Source: Tomocerus qinae (lineage: Eukaryota > Arthropoda > Collembola > Entomobryomorpha > Tomoceridae). From it: a stretch of 64,000 nt of DNA. The number at the start of each line of letters is the position of its first letter. The stretch's first letter is position 1. Both the position numbers and the translations under genes were made by a program. The stretch covers positions 23,032,701 through 23,096,700 of the forward strand of contig CM034548.1 in the NCBI GenBank assembly GCA_020055645.1, in the 5' to 3' direction. This document shows, piece after piece, positions 14,301 through 29,200 of this stretch. The notes beneath the pieces are model-generated. The model worked only from the letters and a program-made list of their open reading frames with translations, was not told the origin of the DNA and made no database searches.

Positions 14301-16040
14301 ACAGCAACCACTCACACACCGTATCCCATTACACGTTCTCGCAACAGCTCTAACTAACCATAAGTTGTGTGCATTGCATAATGTGCCTAAGATAGTGTCT
14401 AAACGCTATTATTACATAGCGGGTAGATAAGAGAGACTAAGTGTCCATTTAGAAGAATAGGTTCAGTAAGAAGGGAGCATAAGGCTAGGGTTACGTCACA
14501 GATAATCCTTGGCTGTCTATATACAGACTATCGTCAAATGCAGAAAGGGCGAGTGCCAAATAAAGAAAGGAATCTGGGTTGGTCGTCAGTATCAGCGATT
14601 TATTCGACACAACTGAGCTCTGATTTTCACTCCAACAGGATTCTCTCTGACCTATTCAGCAATTGAATTGCTTGCCACTAGAGCCACAACAGAGCTACAT
14701 AATGTTAGTCTTCTTATCTGTGACTGTGGGGGAGATGCTCAATGTATTTATGGCCCACCACACTCCAAATTCATTGCAGCATTCATAATAATTTCTCAGA
14801 TTTTCCTTTGGTGCGACTACTACTATAATCATCCACTTATTATAGTACCAGACTATTTAACCCCACCACTGTGCATATCCTCGTATAAATACATAGCCAC
14901 AAACCAATAATAATAATAGATTATATAATAAGAGGGTACCTGCTCTAATGCATTAAGTATAGAGAGCTATATTATTATCTTCTACAGTTGTTCATGCATG
15001 CATAAACTAACTGTAACTGTAACTACTTATTTTGTATATGATATAGAGGTAATAATATGTAACTGGTTGTGTTTGTGTACGATATAATAGGGTAAGTAAG
15101 GAGGAACGTATGAAAATCTGCGCAAGGGTTATTTGGAGATGAGTCCTCAAATTCCTTATGTACACACGAAATGATGTCAGTCATAAATTTAATTCTGCTC
15201 ATTTCTAAAGCTTCCCGCCGCACAATTTCGTACTCCATGAAAGATAAAGCGAAAATTAATACACCGGCTAGGAACACAACATGAAAACGCAAATGTTCCC
15301 ACTCCGGAATCTAATCTAACTTTTCCATCACAATTAGTTTCAAAGGAAACCCAGTGAGCCAACGAACCTGCCTTCCTCCACTTCGCTTCCTCGTTTCGTT
15401 TAGCTTAGCAGAAACATTAGCACTGTTCACAATGTCACACAAAGTAAAGCAAGTGCAGGAGAAGACAAGGACATAATCAACTCTCCACAAAAGATATATC
15501 ATACAGACGAATATAATATACGTTGTATACACTCTATATAGTGAATACCCCTACTATATATAGCAATGCGTATACTTACCTAAATTTTGAGAATAGAACT
15601 AAATATAATATAACAACGGAATAACTCTCTAACAATGTTAGCTAGTATTGCAATGAAGCCAAATAATCCAAATGCACAAGAAGACAACTTCTACCTCTCT
15701 CCTTATTTCCATCTCTGTTTCTCGTTACACCAAATATACACTTACAATTAGTCTATGTAACTAATATGCATAATAAAGTATTTCCATGCATTAGAGTACT
15801 CATCATGGAACAGCCTCATTTCATTACCCTAACGATATACACAGCGTGGAACTCTCAGACCACAAGATGTTCCAACTATGAATGCCCGTGCTCGACATAC
15901 TTTGTGGTCCAACGAAAATGAACCCACCAGAGCTAACACATCTTCCTCATTGTTATACATACAATTATTTCATTCTAAATGAAAATTGGACCCAAACTAC
16001 TTACTATTTAAACCCTAAATTAACAGCCACGTAAAATTCT
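8301..16040. other. Noncoding region with alternating G-rich and C-rich blocks
   Basis: No exon could be supported. Approximate blocks: G-rich 8300-9700, C-rich 10500-10800, G-rich 10860-11280, C-rich 11540-11760, C-rich 12700-13130, C-rich 15640-16040. A (CT)8 run lies at 10381-10397. A minus-strand open stretch around 15023-15532 is weakly suggestive and is treated in the findings. Confidence 0.6.
10381..10397. repeat. (CT)n microsatellite
   Basis: Eight CT units. Similar CT/GA runs lie at 17345-17361, 26942-26959 and 43080-43092. Confidence 0.95.
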
Positions 16041-17344
16041 CTACATTTAACTATACCTAGAACCCATTTCATTATATCACAACATAATTAACATTACTTT
16101 ATATGATTTATTATTATCATATCAAAGCCGCATTTGTATTTTTAAAATCCAAAAATTATTTATAATTAATTACACATTTAACTATCTAAAACTAATAATA
16201 ATTTCTTAAAACAAGGATTTTCACTAGTACCAGATATAAAGTAACTATTTTATTACCATATCTATTTTCTAAAAATGTTTTAGGTTTACTTGTCGTATTA
16301 ATGAAATATTATTTGTCATTAATATACAAATTGTAAGTGGCAAGTGAATGAAAGACGAACTACTTAATTTGAATTTGTCTGATTTTTAAAGGTTAGGTAG
16401 TGAAAGACAGTGAAGTGGAATATATAGTCTTTTTATTGAAAGAGGATAAGGTCAACCAGTCCATTAGCGTAGATCTAAAGATAAATGTGGCTATTTTCTT
16501 TGCAACTTATCACGGAAGTGAAAGTGGGAATGACTTTGTAGAGATGCATAAAAGCTATTCGCAAGTCATGAATAAGTAGTACTTATTCCCTTAATTACAT
16601 TTAGACAAGCTAAATAGTAATTTCACGTATCATTTATAATAATTTTAAAAATTTATAAAATTTGTATGTACTCATAACTACGGTAGTTAGGGAAAGTTCT
16701 GGAGCACATTAAAGAGCTATTACTGAAATTAGAGCATAAAAATCCAGGCAAAACTGCTAATGACCTTCGCGATTCAGAATACAACAAATCTCATTTAGCA
16801 AGTTACGATGAAAAAAGTTTGTGGAAAGTTCGGTAGCTAAAACAGGCAAAATATACGGAGCGTAAACAAAAATCGTAGGCTATCTTTCTTTGATCACTCA
16901 GCTCCCTTCTCCTCATCCACCATTAGTTAGGAAATGGGAAGAGTTGAAATAAAATATAGTTTCACGTTCTGTTAAGCTTCCCAAATGTCTCCTATCTGCG
17001 ATTGACTCGGGCGAGGAGGATTTGTCTAATTTCTTTCTAAATAGCCCAATATTATTCACAATTAGGCGAGATGAGAGTTCATATGACAATGGTTAAGTAC
17101 AAACACCTACATAAATGTAGTCGGAGCGGAGATAATAAAGAAGGGCCGTATATATAGGTAGTCGTTGCGGAGATTGTATGATAGCCTTCCGGCTGGTTGG
17201 CTACCACACCGCCATATTATCATAGTAAATCGTCCTTAGATATTCGAGTAAGAATGATGAAATATTATAGGGAGAACTAGTTTCTTAATGAATGGATGAA
17301 AGAGGTGCATTTAGGAAGGGCTTTGAGCGTTCCGGAAGGCAAGC

Positions 17345-17361
17345 GAGAGAGAGAGAGAGAG
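17345..17361. repeat. (GA)n microsatellite
   Basis: Eight GA units plus a trailing G, uninterrupted. Confidence 0.95.
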
Positions 17362-20300
17362 TTGGGCTAACCTTCAGTTGTCTGACTAGCGCCACTTTAT
17401 CTTCCTATTAAGGGAGGACACTACATTAGGAATAATAAACTCAATAAATCTCAGAGAGAAAAGACAAGCTCCTTCTTCAAGTCAAATGAAGATGTAGAAG
17501 GCGAATTTGCATTCCTCTCTCCTCTACCTTATTTTATTAGTAATAAGAGCCAGTGAACCTATTGCTCAATGGGATCTCTTCTCGGATTCTTTCTATCTCC
17601 AATTTAGATTGTACTTAAGAGTTCTACTTGAGATCTCCTTTCCCTGCAACTGCCAACACATACTAATTAAGCCTCTGCCTCAGCTCTCTGGCACAGGGGG
17701 TCGGTCTCTACTTGATCCTATCTTATTGCAAGTCTTAAATTCTCATCTTGTTTTAATTCCTCGACAAATCTCGCATTTCACTCACTCAGATGCATTTGCA
17801 AAGCAAAACCATCTCTATGCATATAAAACCCATTCCTAATACAAACAGAACAAACTGTGCAAAATACCATTTGCTGATACTGCGGCAAGGAACTTTGTTT
17901 CTCTGTCATTTCCCCTCTCGGCCCGAACAGACCGGAAAACACATTCTTTTATCACAACTATCATTAGTACCAACGCGCGTTTAGTTCTATAAACCGTGAA
18001 ATGTGAAGTGTCAGTTATATAACTCATCTTTTTAGCAACTTGCCATTTACCTACTACTAAATAAGTATAATAAAATATAATATCCATAAAACTAACTATC
18101 CAATTAACGCTTATTGCCATTTGTACTAGACTAGGCCCATAATGCTACACACAGTTTAGAATATTCTCACAGAAAGCATCAATACTTTGTATACGTGTCC
18201 TTTTAAATATTCATGTAGACCTCGCAAAAGGTTATTGCCACGTACATTCAATTACTCTAGATATTTTTTCTTAAATAGCAGGAAAAGCTAAACAAATTTG
18301 TAATCGTGAATAATTACAGAGAGGAAAAAGCATGTCAGAAGAAATTACAAGCGTATATACTAACAAAATCTTTAATGCGGCAGGCATTCAATCCCTTCGT
18401 GATCTCTAGCTATATACACACGAGACAGAGGCATTTCTCTAACCCATAAGAATCATGGTGATCTCTGCAAAAAGAATGTCAAGTCAACTTAACGGAAAGA
18501 GCAGCACATTGTATTATGCTGCACAATGGGCAGAGAAAGAATAACCAATGCAGCGCAGGAGAAGACTCGAAATAGAGCACAGGACGATAAGTACAAGCTC
18601 TACTATGGTATTGTGTCTTTAATGATGCATGCTTTGTAAGGATTGAGAGCTACCCGAGAAAAAGAAAGGGAAATTGTTAAGAAGAATGAGCCGGCAAAAT
18701 TTCTACGGTCCGGACTCAATTGGAATGACGAAGAGGCCTACGCGCCAATTCTCCTACGCAGCAGGTTCAGCCGGGCCACTCTATTGTGCAATTTGTGCAG
18801 CCAAGTCCCTTATTACCACTCATGTCTTGTCTATTCTACTCTACGTCTGTTCAAATACAAACAGGAAATACCTTCGCACAATGACTTGCTATTTTTTTCA
18901 GCTTTTTCCTCCCTTTTCAATTCCTTATACCATTAACGCAGAATGCCAAAATGTTTTTAAACCTTTTAAATTACATTTTCACAGTGTTTATAGGGTATTA
19001 TAAAGTTCAGAAGGATATGACTAACTCTTTAAGAAAAGCAATTGTAAAGAATTTAATAGCAATGTTTAAAAACGCTTATTCTGGATTTTTCCTTAATCAA
19101 AGAACTATTGTTTCATAAGCTTTTCGTGAAACGAAACGTTAAAATAATGGTCGTGAATTAGAGATATTGAACAAAAATTTGATATACAGTCATCTAAGAC
19201 TAAAATAGAATACTTTTATATAGAAATTGCGAGCATTTAGAAGGAAGACATTTTAGGTCTTGTGAATTGAACGCTTTACCTTTAGTGTAGAGGTACAGTA
19301 AATAGAATAGCGTCAAAAAATAGTGAAATAAATATAGAATGTTGGAAAAAAGAAGCGACAAGGTAGTGGCCAGTAGCTTTAGTGTTAGCAATTATTGATT
19401 GTTGGTCACAATGTCCAAACGAGATTGTGATCAAGGAGAATGAATCTGCAGCACATGTAAACATCAGCTGGTTGGGCAGGAGGGATTTCCTGGGTATGTA
19501 TCTAAGACTGCCCCTTTGTGGTATTTGAGAAAGGCCAAAGAATTTTATTCTCAATGAGAGCAGAATGGTATTTACTTCCTCAGTGCAATGCTATGTTAGA
19601 GAAGAAAACACTATGGTTCGAGATGTAGAGACTATCTATTCACGAGAAGGCGGACAGTTGAATAGGGAACAAGGAAACAAACATAAGGTATTTCTCCAGC
19701 TATAGGACGGACACGCATAATACATTTCCAATGACTATACCTAGCTATTCGGAAAGTGGAGATACAGTAAAATGAAAGTAGAAAGGACGTAAATTGAATT
19801 GAGTGTAAGTATAGGCAATGGTGGTGGTTCTAATTTATATCAGAAATTAGATATATAAATTGAAGGCATTGTTGTAGAGATGTGTATTTCAAGTGTATTT
19901 GGCAAGAATAGTATAAGTGTAGGAGAATTGTGGGGAGCAATAATTGCATTGTAAGGTAGGACGGGGAGAAGAGGAGGAAAGAAGCCAGGATAATTTCCTT
20001 TGGAACGACAGTGCAGTGAAAGTGCAAGGCAATGAACATAAACGAAGGATTGGTAAGACTTAGGGAAGGCAAGTTAGTACAGCACATAAATAAATAGTGG
20101 CCAGAGTCGATTTTATGCTACCAATGGGCAATAGAGTAAATAAATTGACAGAGACACTGCTATAGAGTGGCTTTGGCTTGTCATACCTCCACACGTTTCA
20201 AAAGACAAACACTGAATTTTTCTTTCTCCCTCTCTGCATTTCCGGAGATGTTCAGCCACCGAACTGACGAAGGTGGAGGCAGGCAGAGGAGAGGTAGGTA

Positions 20301-20520
20301 GGTATTCCGGACGAAGTTGGTTGATTACATTTAAAATTTGAAGTTTGTGTGCATATGTATGTAGTACCTATGTATAAGTAAAGAGAAGAATGGAGAACTC
20401 GTTTAGAGCGAGATGAAAATGAAGCCCCGTGCCGGACTGATTTTCAGCCCAGTGAGTCAGAGAGAAAGAGGTAAAGTTGGACGAGTGAAAGTTTTGTTTA
20501 ATGGACGGCCTTCCATGGAA

Positions 20521-20544
20521 TGCAGTGCAATGAAATGCACTGCA
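20521..20544. repeat. Short perfect hairpin
   Basis: TGCAGTGCA (20521-20529) and TGCACTGCA (20536-20544) are exact reverse complements with a 6-base loop, inside a G-rich block. Confidence 0.8.
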
Positions 20545-23042
20545 CTCGAAAGGATACTAATCGTGAGTAAAAGTAAGGGTCGGGGAAGGTGAAAGAGTCT
20601 GTAGGTACTTTAACTTATGTCGGAGCATAATAAGTATTTTGTGAGTGGAGGAGAGAGAAAGTGGAGCGGGGGAAACGCATGGGATTTGGAAGTGGCTATA
20701 GGGTTTTTGTTGTGTGCAGTCGGCTAGTGTGTGGCCCAATGAAAATTTAATTGTATTGCACACACATGGCTGAATGAGACAATACCTGAGGGTCTGTTGC
20801 CGGCAATTTGAGGAGGAACAAAAATATCATCATTAAACTTTCATACATCAAAGCATAACTTGGGTTCACAAAATCGTTCAATTGGAGCGTAAAAAGCTTC
20901 TTCCACTTGGCTTTCCACAATGCAGTGCATGCCAAAGGAGGGAAGGAGTTCTCTCTCTCCTCCGCTTTCTACTCAGTCTACTAAATATAATAAGTATTCA
21001 CACGGATACTAGCATTCTCCGTCTAAAAAGCCAACATTTCTCTCATTCTGTCTACATATACTTACATAATCGGAGACTCAGTCAGTTGAGTTGAGCCGTG
21101 GCATGGCGTGGCGTCGTATGGCATGAGGCTAATAGCACATGTCTCCCTCCCATATAAATATACGTATAAATAGTCCTAATAGCTTACCTAATGTAGATAT
21201 CATAGAGAAATGTAAGTGCGGCAGTGTGTATAAATTGTCTCGCAGATCCGGCGATTCCTACAGACATTTATGCATGCATGTATCAATAGAGCCTTTGAGC
21301 TTAAACAGAGAAAACTCGTAGCTAACGTGTATCTCTAACGAATGCATGCAGAATGCGGAGAGAGATCTGTACAAAGTACATACATACACACGAGCTAAGA
21401 CAACTTGTCGAGAGAAGACCGCACCACAGACAGTTCTAGCAAATAAGTCTGCGGAGAAGAAAGTCTGTCTCCTCCTTCCTTACAATATGAGTTGTATACT
21501 CGAGATAAACACACTCGAGTGCACACAAGAAAATCCCACAACTTTTCTAACTTGAATTCAATTTCAAACTATTGGACAACACGATAGATTCAAGAACCAA
21601 CAACTCTTTTCCCCCTTTGGTTTTTACTCATTGTCACCAGAACTGTCTTGTCTACATTACGCTCTTTTCATTCCCATCATCCAGTAAGTATACAGGAGAA
21701 AGTAGGAGAAAGTGCTAGGCCAATATTTATATTTATCAGAATCAGTGACATACAATGCAAAGGTCTCACTAGCAAACATAACAAATGTACGTACAAAATG
21801 GATATGTGTACACATAGGTATGTATTCAGTAAACAGCAACCGAAATGGTTCACTTCCCCCGCTGCAGGATCAGTTCAATTGGATGTACATGTAAGTATAT
21901 GTGTGTGTGGTGTGAGGGAGATAGCCGCGTGCCGTGTAGCTTCCATTCATGCATTTAGCATATGCTACGTGCTCTGTGGCTTCAGACTTTCTCCCAGCAT
22001 CTTCTATATATACTACGTACTATATTATGCATGTGTGTACAGACTACTACCAGACGTAGAGATAGGTAGGCAGTAGCAGTAGTCAAGTGAAGTCAACCTA
22101 AGCGCTTTGACTTCAACTTTCGCTCTAATACACACTTAGGAAAAGCTAGCTGGATTCTCCGCAATCCTCTTACAGCTACTTATGCATACTTACTTACTTC
22201 GCTATTATTACAACTCAGTTTCACTCCTGCTACACTTTCATATGCACAGAATCGCTTACTTTCCCGCCGGCACTCTTACAATTATTATACTTTCTCTAAT
22301 ACACCTACTACTATCTTGTCCTCACACATGTCACACCAACTTTATTTCCCTACCCCCAAACATCACGATTTATAAGTCATTTCTTACTATTCTCATCTTC
22401 TGTCTTTCCGCTTCTTTTCATTCGACTTCTAATTCTATTTCCTCCACAACCAACTATCAATGCTAAAACAATAGAACGTTTTTTGACTAGATATATCTCA
22501 AATTAAAGGCGAATCCATGATTTAATAACTTCTGCTGGAGTATTAATTATGTACTGTAGAAATAATCCCCATATATAGGTAATCGGATCTATTCCACAAA
22601 TTCCCCTAAAAGTCTCTGTGTGGTTTGTGGGATACCTGCTAGAGCACAGTACAATAAAAACACAAGACAATTGCAAATGTTGTCTCATTAAATACTTATT
22701 CCAGAAATGCTAGCGACATGCTTTTTCCTATACAAACAGACATTTTCCTGTTTTATTACTTTCCGACTACTTGAACAGTTGAACACTCTAACAATTCACT
22801 CAAATAACTAATTACTTTCTGCTATTACGAAGATAGGTATTCAACTTCCAAGTTAGTTTTCCTGTTATCCTGCCGTCTCATGCCCGCAACTCTAGTCCTT
22901 AATATACATCCATTTACCCAACATTTCACCCATGCAATTTGCAATGCATATTTTAGTACACACTGCAGATATTTTCAAATTAGGCCCTACCGCGTAATTG
23001 ATTCCTTTCAATCATGTAAACTAATTTCGCTTTCCGTTTCAG

Positions 23043-23220
23043 GTTGAATGTATTCATCCATGATTTGAAGCCAGTTGGGTTCCATGCATTTAACGTAGTT
23101 CTTCATGCAGTAACGTGTGCCGTCTTTGTTAAAATGTGCGTTCAAGTCGCCCGGACAAGTACAATGTGTGCACTCATCGCTGGACTTCATTTTGCAACTC
23201 ATCCAATTCATACTGAAGCT
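23043..23220 (+). CDS. TMTC1: TMTC1 exon a (first recognised)
   Basis: The acceptor is tttccgtttcag and the donor gtaaga. The first base completes a split codon (R or K expected), then 59 codons start LNVFIHDLKPVGFHAFNVVL and end in HPIHTEA. It encodes a membrane helix (about residues 13-30) and the conserved HPIHTEA loop. It ends in phase 0. An upstream exon must supply the two missing codon bases. Confidence 0.92.
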
Positions 23221-26200
23221 GTAAGAACTTTATCCACCTTTCTTTTTATTTAATATGAACAGCTTGAAAACATACATACTACCTTGAAGAATGGTTATCA
23301 TGGGCAATGTGAGATTACTTTAATCAATGCATTGCCAAAATACACCTCTAATCAAATTTCTCACCGACTACCATCAAACTTTCCTCATAAACCCGATTTC
23401 ATATTACGAAGCGAACTGATTGTGACTAAATTTTAATTATTTGAGTCGGAAGTCATTTGTCAATTTAAAATTTTTTTGAGAAATACATTAAAATTGCAAA
23501 ATAAACCTAAATGAATTGATTTGGGAAATATTACAATCCCATCAGAAACCTTTTTCAGGAAGGAAGCGGTTTCTTATGTAATAAAATATTTTGAAAAGTA
23601 AAAATTAAGCCATTGATAAACGGAATTATTTAGTAACCATTTGGTGGAAGGGATATATTTTTGAACAGATACTTTTATGACATTAGCAAGTAATTAGAAC
23701 ATGATTTTATACCTTCTATTAGTTTATTATGTATATATGGAAGAAAATATGGAATTTTTTATATTATAAAAGATAATAGTTTTATATCATAAAAGGAAAG
23801 TCCTTAGTACTGTTCAAAATTAAGAGGCTATTATAGTTTTTATAACTCACTTAGTACTTTATCGAATTATAAATATTTCAGTTCTGGAGAAGTAATAAAT
23901 AATCTACTTTCCTTCTAGGGTTTATAAGCCGTTGAAGAGAAATTTAATCTGATTTTCAATTGTAGAAACCATTTTTTTCTTATTAAAGCAAACAGTTCTT
24001 GATGGGTAGCTATTTGTATTTATATAGCTACTATTAAGAGGGTTAAAATGAGTAGGACTTGTTTTCGTTAGATATAAATGCTTTGGCGGAGGCTAAAGAC
24101 TCGGTAGTGGGAAAGTCAATTATTCTCGTTATACAAAATAGAAATGGTAGAAAGCTGCATTACAAATAATAATGGCTATAGAAGAAAATGACTTTCCCTA
24201 GAGAACAGAGTGTCATTATTGGTTTTTTGTTGCAGGTGACTGGAATCGTAGGACGTGCTGATGTTCTGGCATCAATTCTAGTCCTGCTCTCTTTCTTATG
24301 CTATCATAGGTAATGTGACAATTTCAGCTGTTCTTTTACGAGCATTCATACAGAATAAAATGTAACCTAATGCAGAATATTTGATGGTAGGGAAGCCTTT
24401 GATCTAAACACCTTTTGAAATGTATAACATCACATTACACACAAATGCATTACACGTGAATAGACAATCAGAGAAGAGAAACACTAAACTCGAGGTAACA
24501 ATAACAATTACGGACGACAAGTGGCACTTTCCTAATTCACAATTTCTGGGAAAACTGCATAGATACATACAAGGATGTCAGAGCAGCCATTACTTGGTCG
24601 TCGTGTTCACAAAGCTAAACTACATACATTGTTAACATAATTATTCCATACTGCATAGAGTAGGCACATACTTATTACTTGCATAACTACTTTAAGTACA
24701 TACTAACACAAATTATATTATATTATCTAACATGCATAGAATAGTATAGGGACTAGTAGCAATTAATAATTGTGTAAGAGTGGATACTATGAATGTAAGT
24801 TTAGTTTGTGCAATAGTTGAGTAGTTGTTATTGATGTGAGTCGCAGGTAGGTTATTGTTTGTATTTCCATTTAGTTGTAATAAGAGGAGGGAATTGATAA
24901 GAGGAGGGAGTTGTCACATGTAGATAATGGAAGGGAGTTATGTAAAGGCGCACAAATGAATGATGAAAGTAGCATTAATAAAGTAAAACAGGATTTCATT
25001 TAGAAACAATGAGGACTTGATTGCTGTCAAGAATCAGCGAGGAGTTTGTTGAAATGTCGAAATAATGTGCTATTGTCTGAGTGCAGAGCAGACTATTAGT
25101 GAGTGGATGTTGAAAGCAAAGCAGAGGCGTGGGCAGCATTTTAGTGGAGGGTGAAAGTGAGTGAGAGGACGATGATGTCTACCCGACACTCTAAACTAAA
25201 CTGAAGAGCTGAGAATCAACGAAGCGTGTGGGTAGGGACATGTATCAAGTAGTATGTATAGTAGTAGTAAGTAATGCATATAGGCTAGATATTTACCTAA
25301 TGCACTTACTTAGGTATCCTAAACACATAATATTCAGTGGCTACCTATTTGTACCCTCCTCCGTATACTAATATCAAATATATCAAGTGCGAAAAGGCTG
25401 ATGCTGCTGTGTATTCTTTTCTGCCAACTTTGTAGTTAGTTTTGGCAAGAAGCTTTCAGAGACGACTTCGTCTTTTCCGTTCCTTAGGGATCGTATAGCA
25501 ATCAAATGTAGTTTTCTTTACGTAGTGACTGCATACTCTGTGTAGGGACTGTGGGCTCCCTTTCCCTACCTATACTTACACTCACATCATTTCAGTTTGT
25601 AGTTTGTACTGCGTGAACCTGTAAATTTTTCCTATGACCAGATCACAGAGGAGAGGTGGATGTTCTTCCATCTACGCCAAAATTGCCTATGAGACTTTGT
25701 CAGCAGTTTGGGTTGTTCACACAGTTCTTTTTAAGTTCTCTTCTAGAGAAGTATGCACACATTCATCATTCCCTTTGCCGTTACTCGAGAAATTACACCA
25801 ACTTTTTTCAAGTTGCTCTTCTTAACTCAAATGTTTCCATTCCAACTACTCAGAATGTATACTTACACGTAAATACATAATGTTAATGTGTTTTTCCTAT
25901 ATCTCGGCTTCACCCTGTCCGACCTAACAAATAGGATCACCAACTAACACTGTGAATATTATGAAGATACTAAATGCATTACTACTCCCTTACATACACC
26001 GTTATGATCCCTCACACAACAAACCAAAACAAGACGTGTAGCCATTAATGGAAAATACATGGACACATAGGGACGGACGAAATATCTACTACATCCTAGT
26101 ACATATAACAGTAGCATAGTACTAGTAGTACTAGTAGTAGCCCCACTCTGTAGTATGTGTACACCTAGGTATGTATGTAGTAGGAATCCCATATCTGTAG

Positions 26201-29200
26201 TAGTAGTAGTAATAAGATTATTACCTGCTAGTAGTAGGTAAGAGGAGGAGGAAGGAAGTTGGCCTTATGACAAATAAGATACATTGTGAATAATGCACTG
26301 TAATGACTTGCAGGGATCTCTGTGTTCAATGTTTCGACCAAAGGGAGCGAATACCTAGAAAACTTGGTAACCTAATGACACTTTCATCAACATTCCAACC
26401 ATCATCTGCCCTCCTCCTTCAAAACTTTCACTGCACACCAACTTTCATTTACTCCGGCTAGTCCCTTAGTTAGTCAGTTGCATCACCCAAAAATCCCAAG
26501 ACAAAAATCCACAACTTTACTTTCACTCACTCTAGTACTGGCTTATGGTTTATGTCCTTGTCCATTATTACTTACTTAGCCTCGAGTAGTACAAGGCGAA
26601 CATTAGACATAGCACATTTCCTACACATATCTACACTCAACATATTATTATTATTCCATTCTCCATACTACTACTACTACTACTACTACATATGGAATCA
26701 CGCAGACTTTCCCTGCCTGTGAACAACAGGAGTCCATATTGAAGATGCGTAACATTCTAATCTTGTTAATAAGCAATTTGCATAAAGCATCACGACTGAA
26801 GTGGCCCAAGTTAGGGAAACTTAATTTGCAATAAATTCTAAATTTTCACCCAACTCGCTACCATTAAGTGCGAAGAAGTGATCTTGAGTGACGATGCATG
26901 TTCTTCAGAAACAGGAGTCTATAGCTACACACACTAGAGAATCTCTCTCTCTCTCTCTCACATGCAGACCTAAGACTATAAAAATAAGTAGACATACCTA
27001 TAGTCTTTCACATTACATATAGGAATATGATACAGGAAATGTAATTGGGAAGGTGTTACTTTTAAATCGGTGCTGTGAGCCACCATTAGGTTTCATTATT
27101 CCATTCTTTGTCACCTGACGGCTTTGAATTTGCATTGTGCTTGGTAGAGCATTGTAGACAACTCTGAATCACAGAGCGTAAATGATGAAATACTCAGTCA
27201 ATAGAAAAATAAAAAAGTGCTGGATATTTACTCACATAGAAAATAGTGTGCGCTCTAAATTTTTGCATGACAATAGACTGTACAAACTCGCATGAAAAAA
27301 CTTTTACATTTGTGCTAGATTTTTACACGAATGTGGTTCAATAGGTTCTAATGCAACATGGAATTCTAGAAAAGGTATAGACTATTAACCGCAGAGATAG
27401 CCACTTTATTCAATCAGGTTCTCCTCGGCTTGTCAATAAAAATAGGGGAGAATGAGGAATAATGTACTTTTTATTAGTTTACAACGGTCATGAAAGTCAG
27501 CATAGTGGAAAATATGTAGGAGCTCTGGTAGGAAAATCATTAAATTATGCTAAAAGGTTCACTCATGGTGCAAATATTATTAGAGCCAGATTATTTAGTC
27601 TATTTTCAGCGAAATATTTTATAGTTGCAATTTAATATATAGACAGGGTGTGAATAGATAAAAGGTTCCTTGAATTGAAGTGAGAAGAGAGACTATATAT
27701 TGAAAGTCTGATTGAAAGGCAAATATCTCTGCCTTTGTCTAAAATAATATATATACACGGATATTGTGAAGACACTGGAAGTCGTAACACCTCGAAGAAT
27801 GCCTATAATTCTCAAGTGTTGTTGTGTCAAAGGGTAGAGTACGTGAGTGGGTATTTTATTTGCAAGCTATGTATACCATAGATGTGCAAAGATAGACTTT
27901 GGGTTCGATTGCATCGATTTTCCTTACAAGGAAAGTGCATGTTTTCGCATTGACAAAATGGTTACGACTTGACATGTACGGAGTAATGCCAAATTTCATG
28001 TTAACCACCATCAACTCTCAGGACAGTCACTACTTTTCCATTATTCCCTCTCCTATATTGTTAATATACTTTTCTCAGTATACAAAATTGCATTTCTACT
28101 TTGATTTTGTTCCTTCTTGTCTCTCAAACTAATAACCAATGCCATGATGGCTCCTCTAATACCTCTTCTAAGTTCACGAGGGTGTAACACACAATAAGTG
28201 TCTATATATCAGCTATAAAATAAAACTGTCGTGAGTATTTATGTTCGCAAAATGTAAACACATTATAACCAGCCACAAGAATACTCATAACGATATTAAC
28301 AGTCAGCATTTTATGGCCCACTTCGGTTTCACTACAAACTCGTGCTATATATAAATATTTGTATCAGCATCTGTTATCGCATGCCATAGTTAAATTTTGG
28401 TGAGCATGAACATAATAATAATACTATAAAAAGGAACACAAAAGCACGTAGTCCATTAGTCTTTCAGTAACTCAGGTAAGTAGGAAATAGACAAAATATT
28501 TTAAAGGATGTGAGTGCTATGTTAAAGTAAACGTGGGAAGATTTGTGAGAAGCAATAGCAAATCCACTTCCACAGGAAAGAATACATAAATCTGGAGATT
28601 TCCTGATTATAATACGAGTTGTGTAGAGTAAAGACTGTTTAAGACACAGTAGGGTATTACTAATAGAAAGATCTCTGTTCTGAAGGAGGAAGTAGAGCTG
28701 TAGACATAGGTATGAGTGAGTGACTGACGAAGAGTGGAAAATCAGCCCGGCATGCATTACATTACATAAGCAATTTGAGAAGGGGAGGAAGAGATAAATT
28801 GAAAGGATGAAAAAAGGAAATCTGGGCTGTGAGAAGGAAAAGGATATTAACTTTGAGAATCATATATTCTAATTTATTTAATGGAGAGATTTGGAATGAG
28901 GAGATCAATTCAACTTGCAGCAACAAGATAGATAAGCGGGCTGAAGCACTTCTATGCATCTTTATGAGTGGAGGAAAGTGCCAGACAGGAGACAGACACT
29001 AACACTAGGCATACTCTGTACCTACATATTAATAATATCTCCTGTCTAGAACAAAAGGTTTCCTTTATACTTTATACCTTTATTCTTCCTTAGCCCCAAT
29101 ATAATACACTAATGTGTGTGGTACGGCTGTATGTAATGTATAGGTATATGTCTAAGTGAAGTACTAATACATAGTAGTGAGTGTGCCGAGGATGGAGATG

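Larger units (their letters stand above)
16041..23042. other. Noncoding region immediately 5' of first recognised TMTC1 exon
   Basis: It is very A+T-rich at 16041-16330 and again near 18950-19150. A C-rich block covers about 17460-17990, a strong G-rich block 19780-20720 and a C-rich block 22130-22460. A (GA)n run lies at 17345-17361. The final bases form the pyrimidine-rich acceptor at 23030-23042. I looked for the TMTC SYRPL, DFWG and F-x-DD segments and did not find them. Confidence 0.6.

Noticed and set aside
17507-17839. 110-codon plus-strand ORF
   Set aside because: It coincides with a C/T-rich block that depletes stop codons. No motif, splice context or similarity was recognised.
21648-22076. 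142-codon plus-strand ORF, the longest in the window
   Set aside because: Amino-acid makeup follows the local base composition (many C, H, I, Y runs from repeated TATGTA/GTGTGT words). It has no domain, and frames of similar length occur on both strands here.
27895-27920. tRNA B-box-like GGTTCGATTGC
   Set aside because: No A-box at the right distance upstream and no acceptor-stem pairing was seen.
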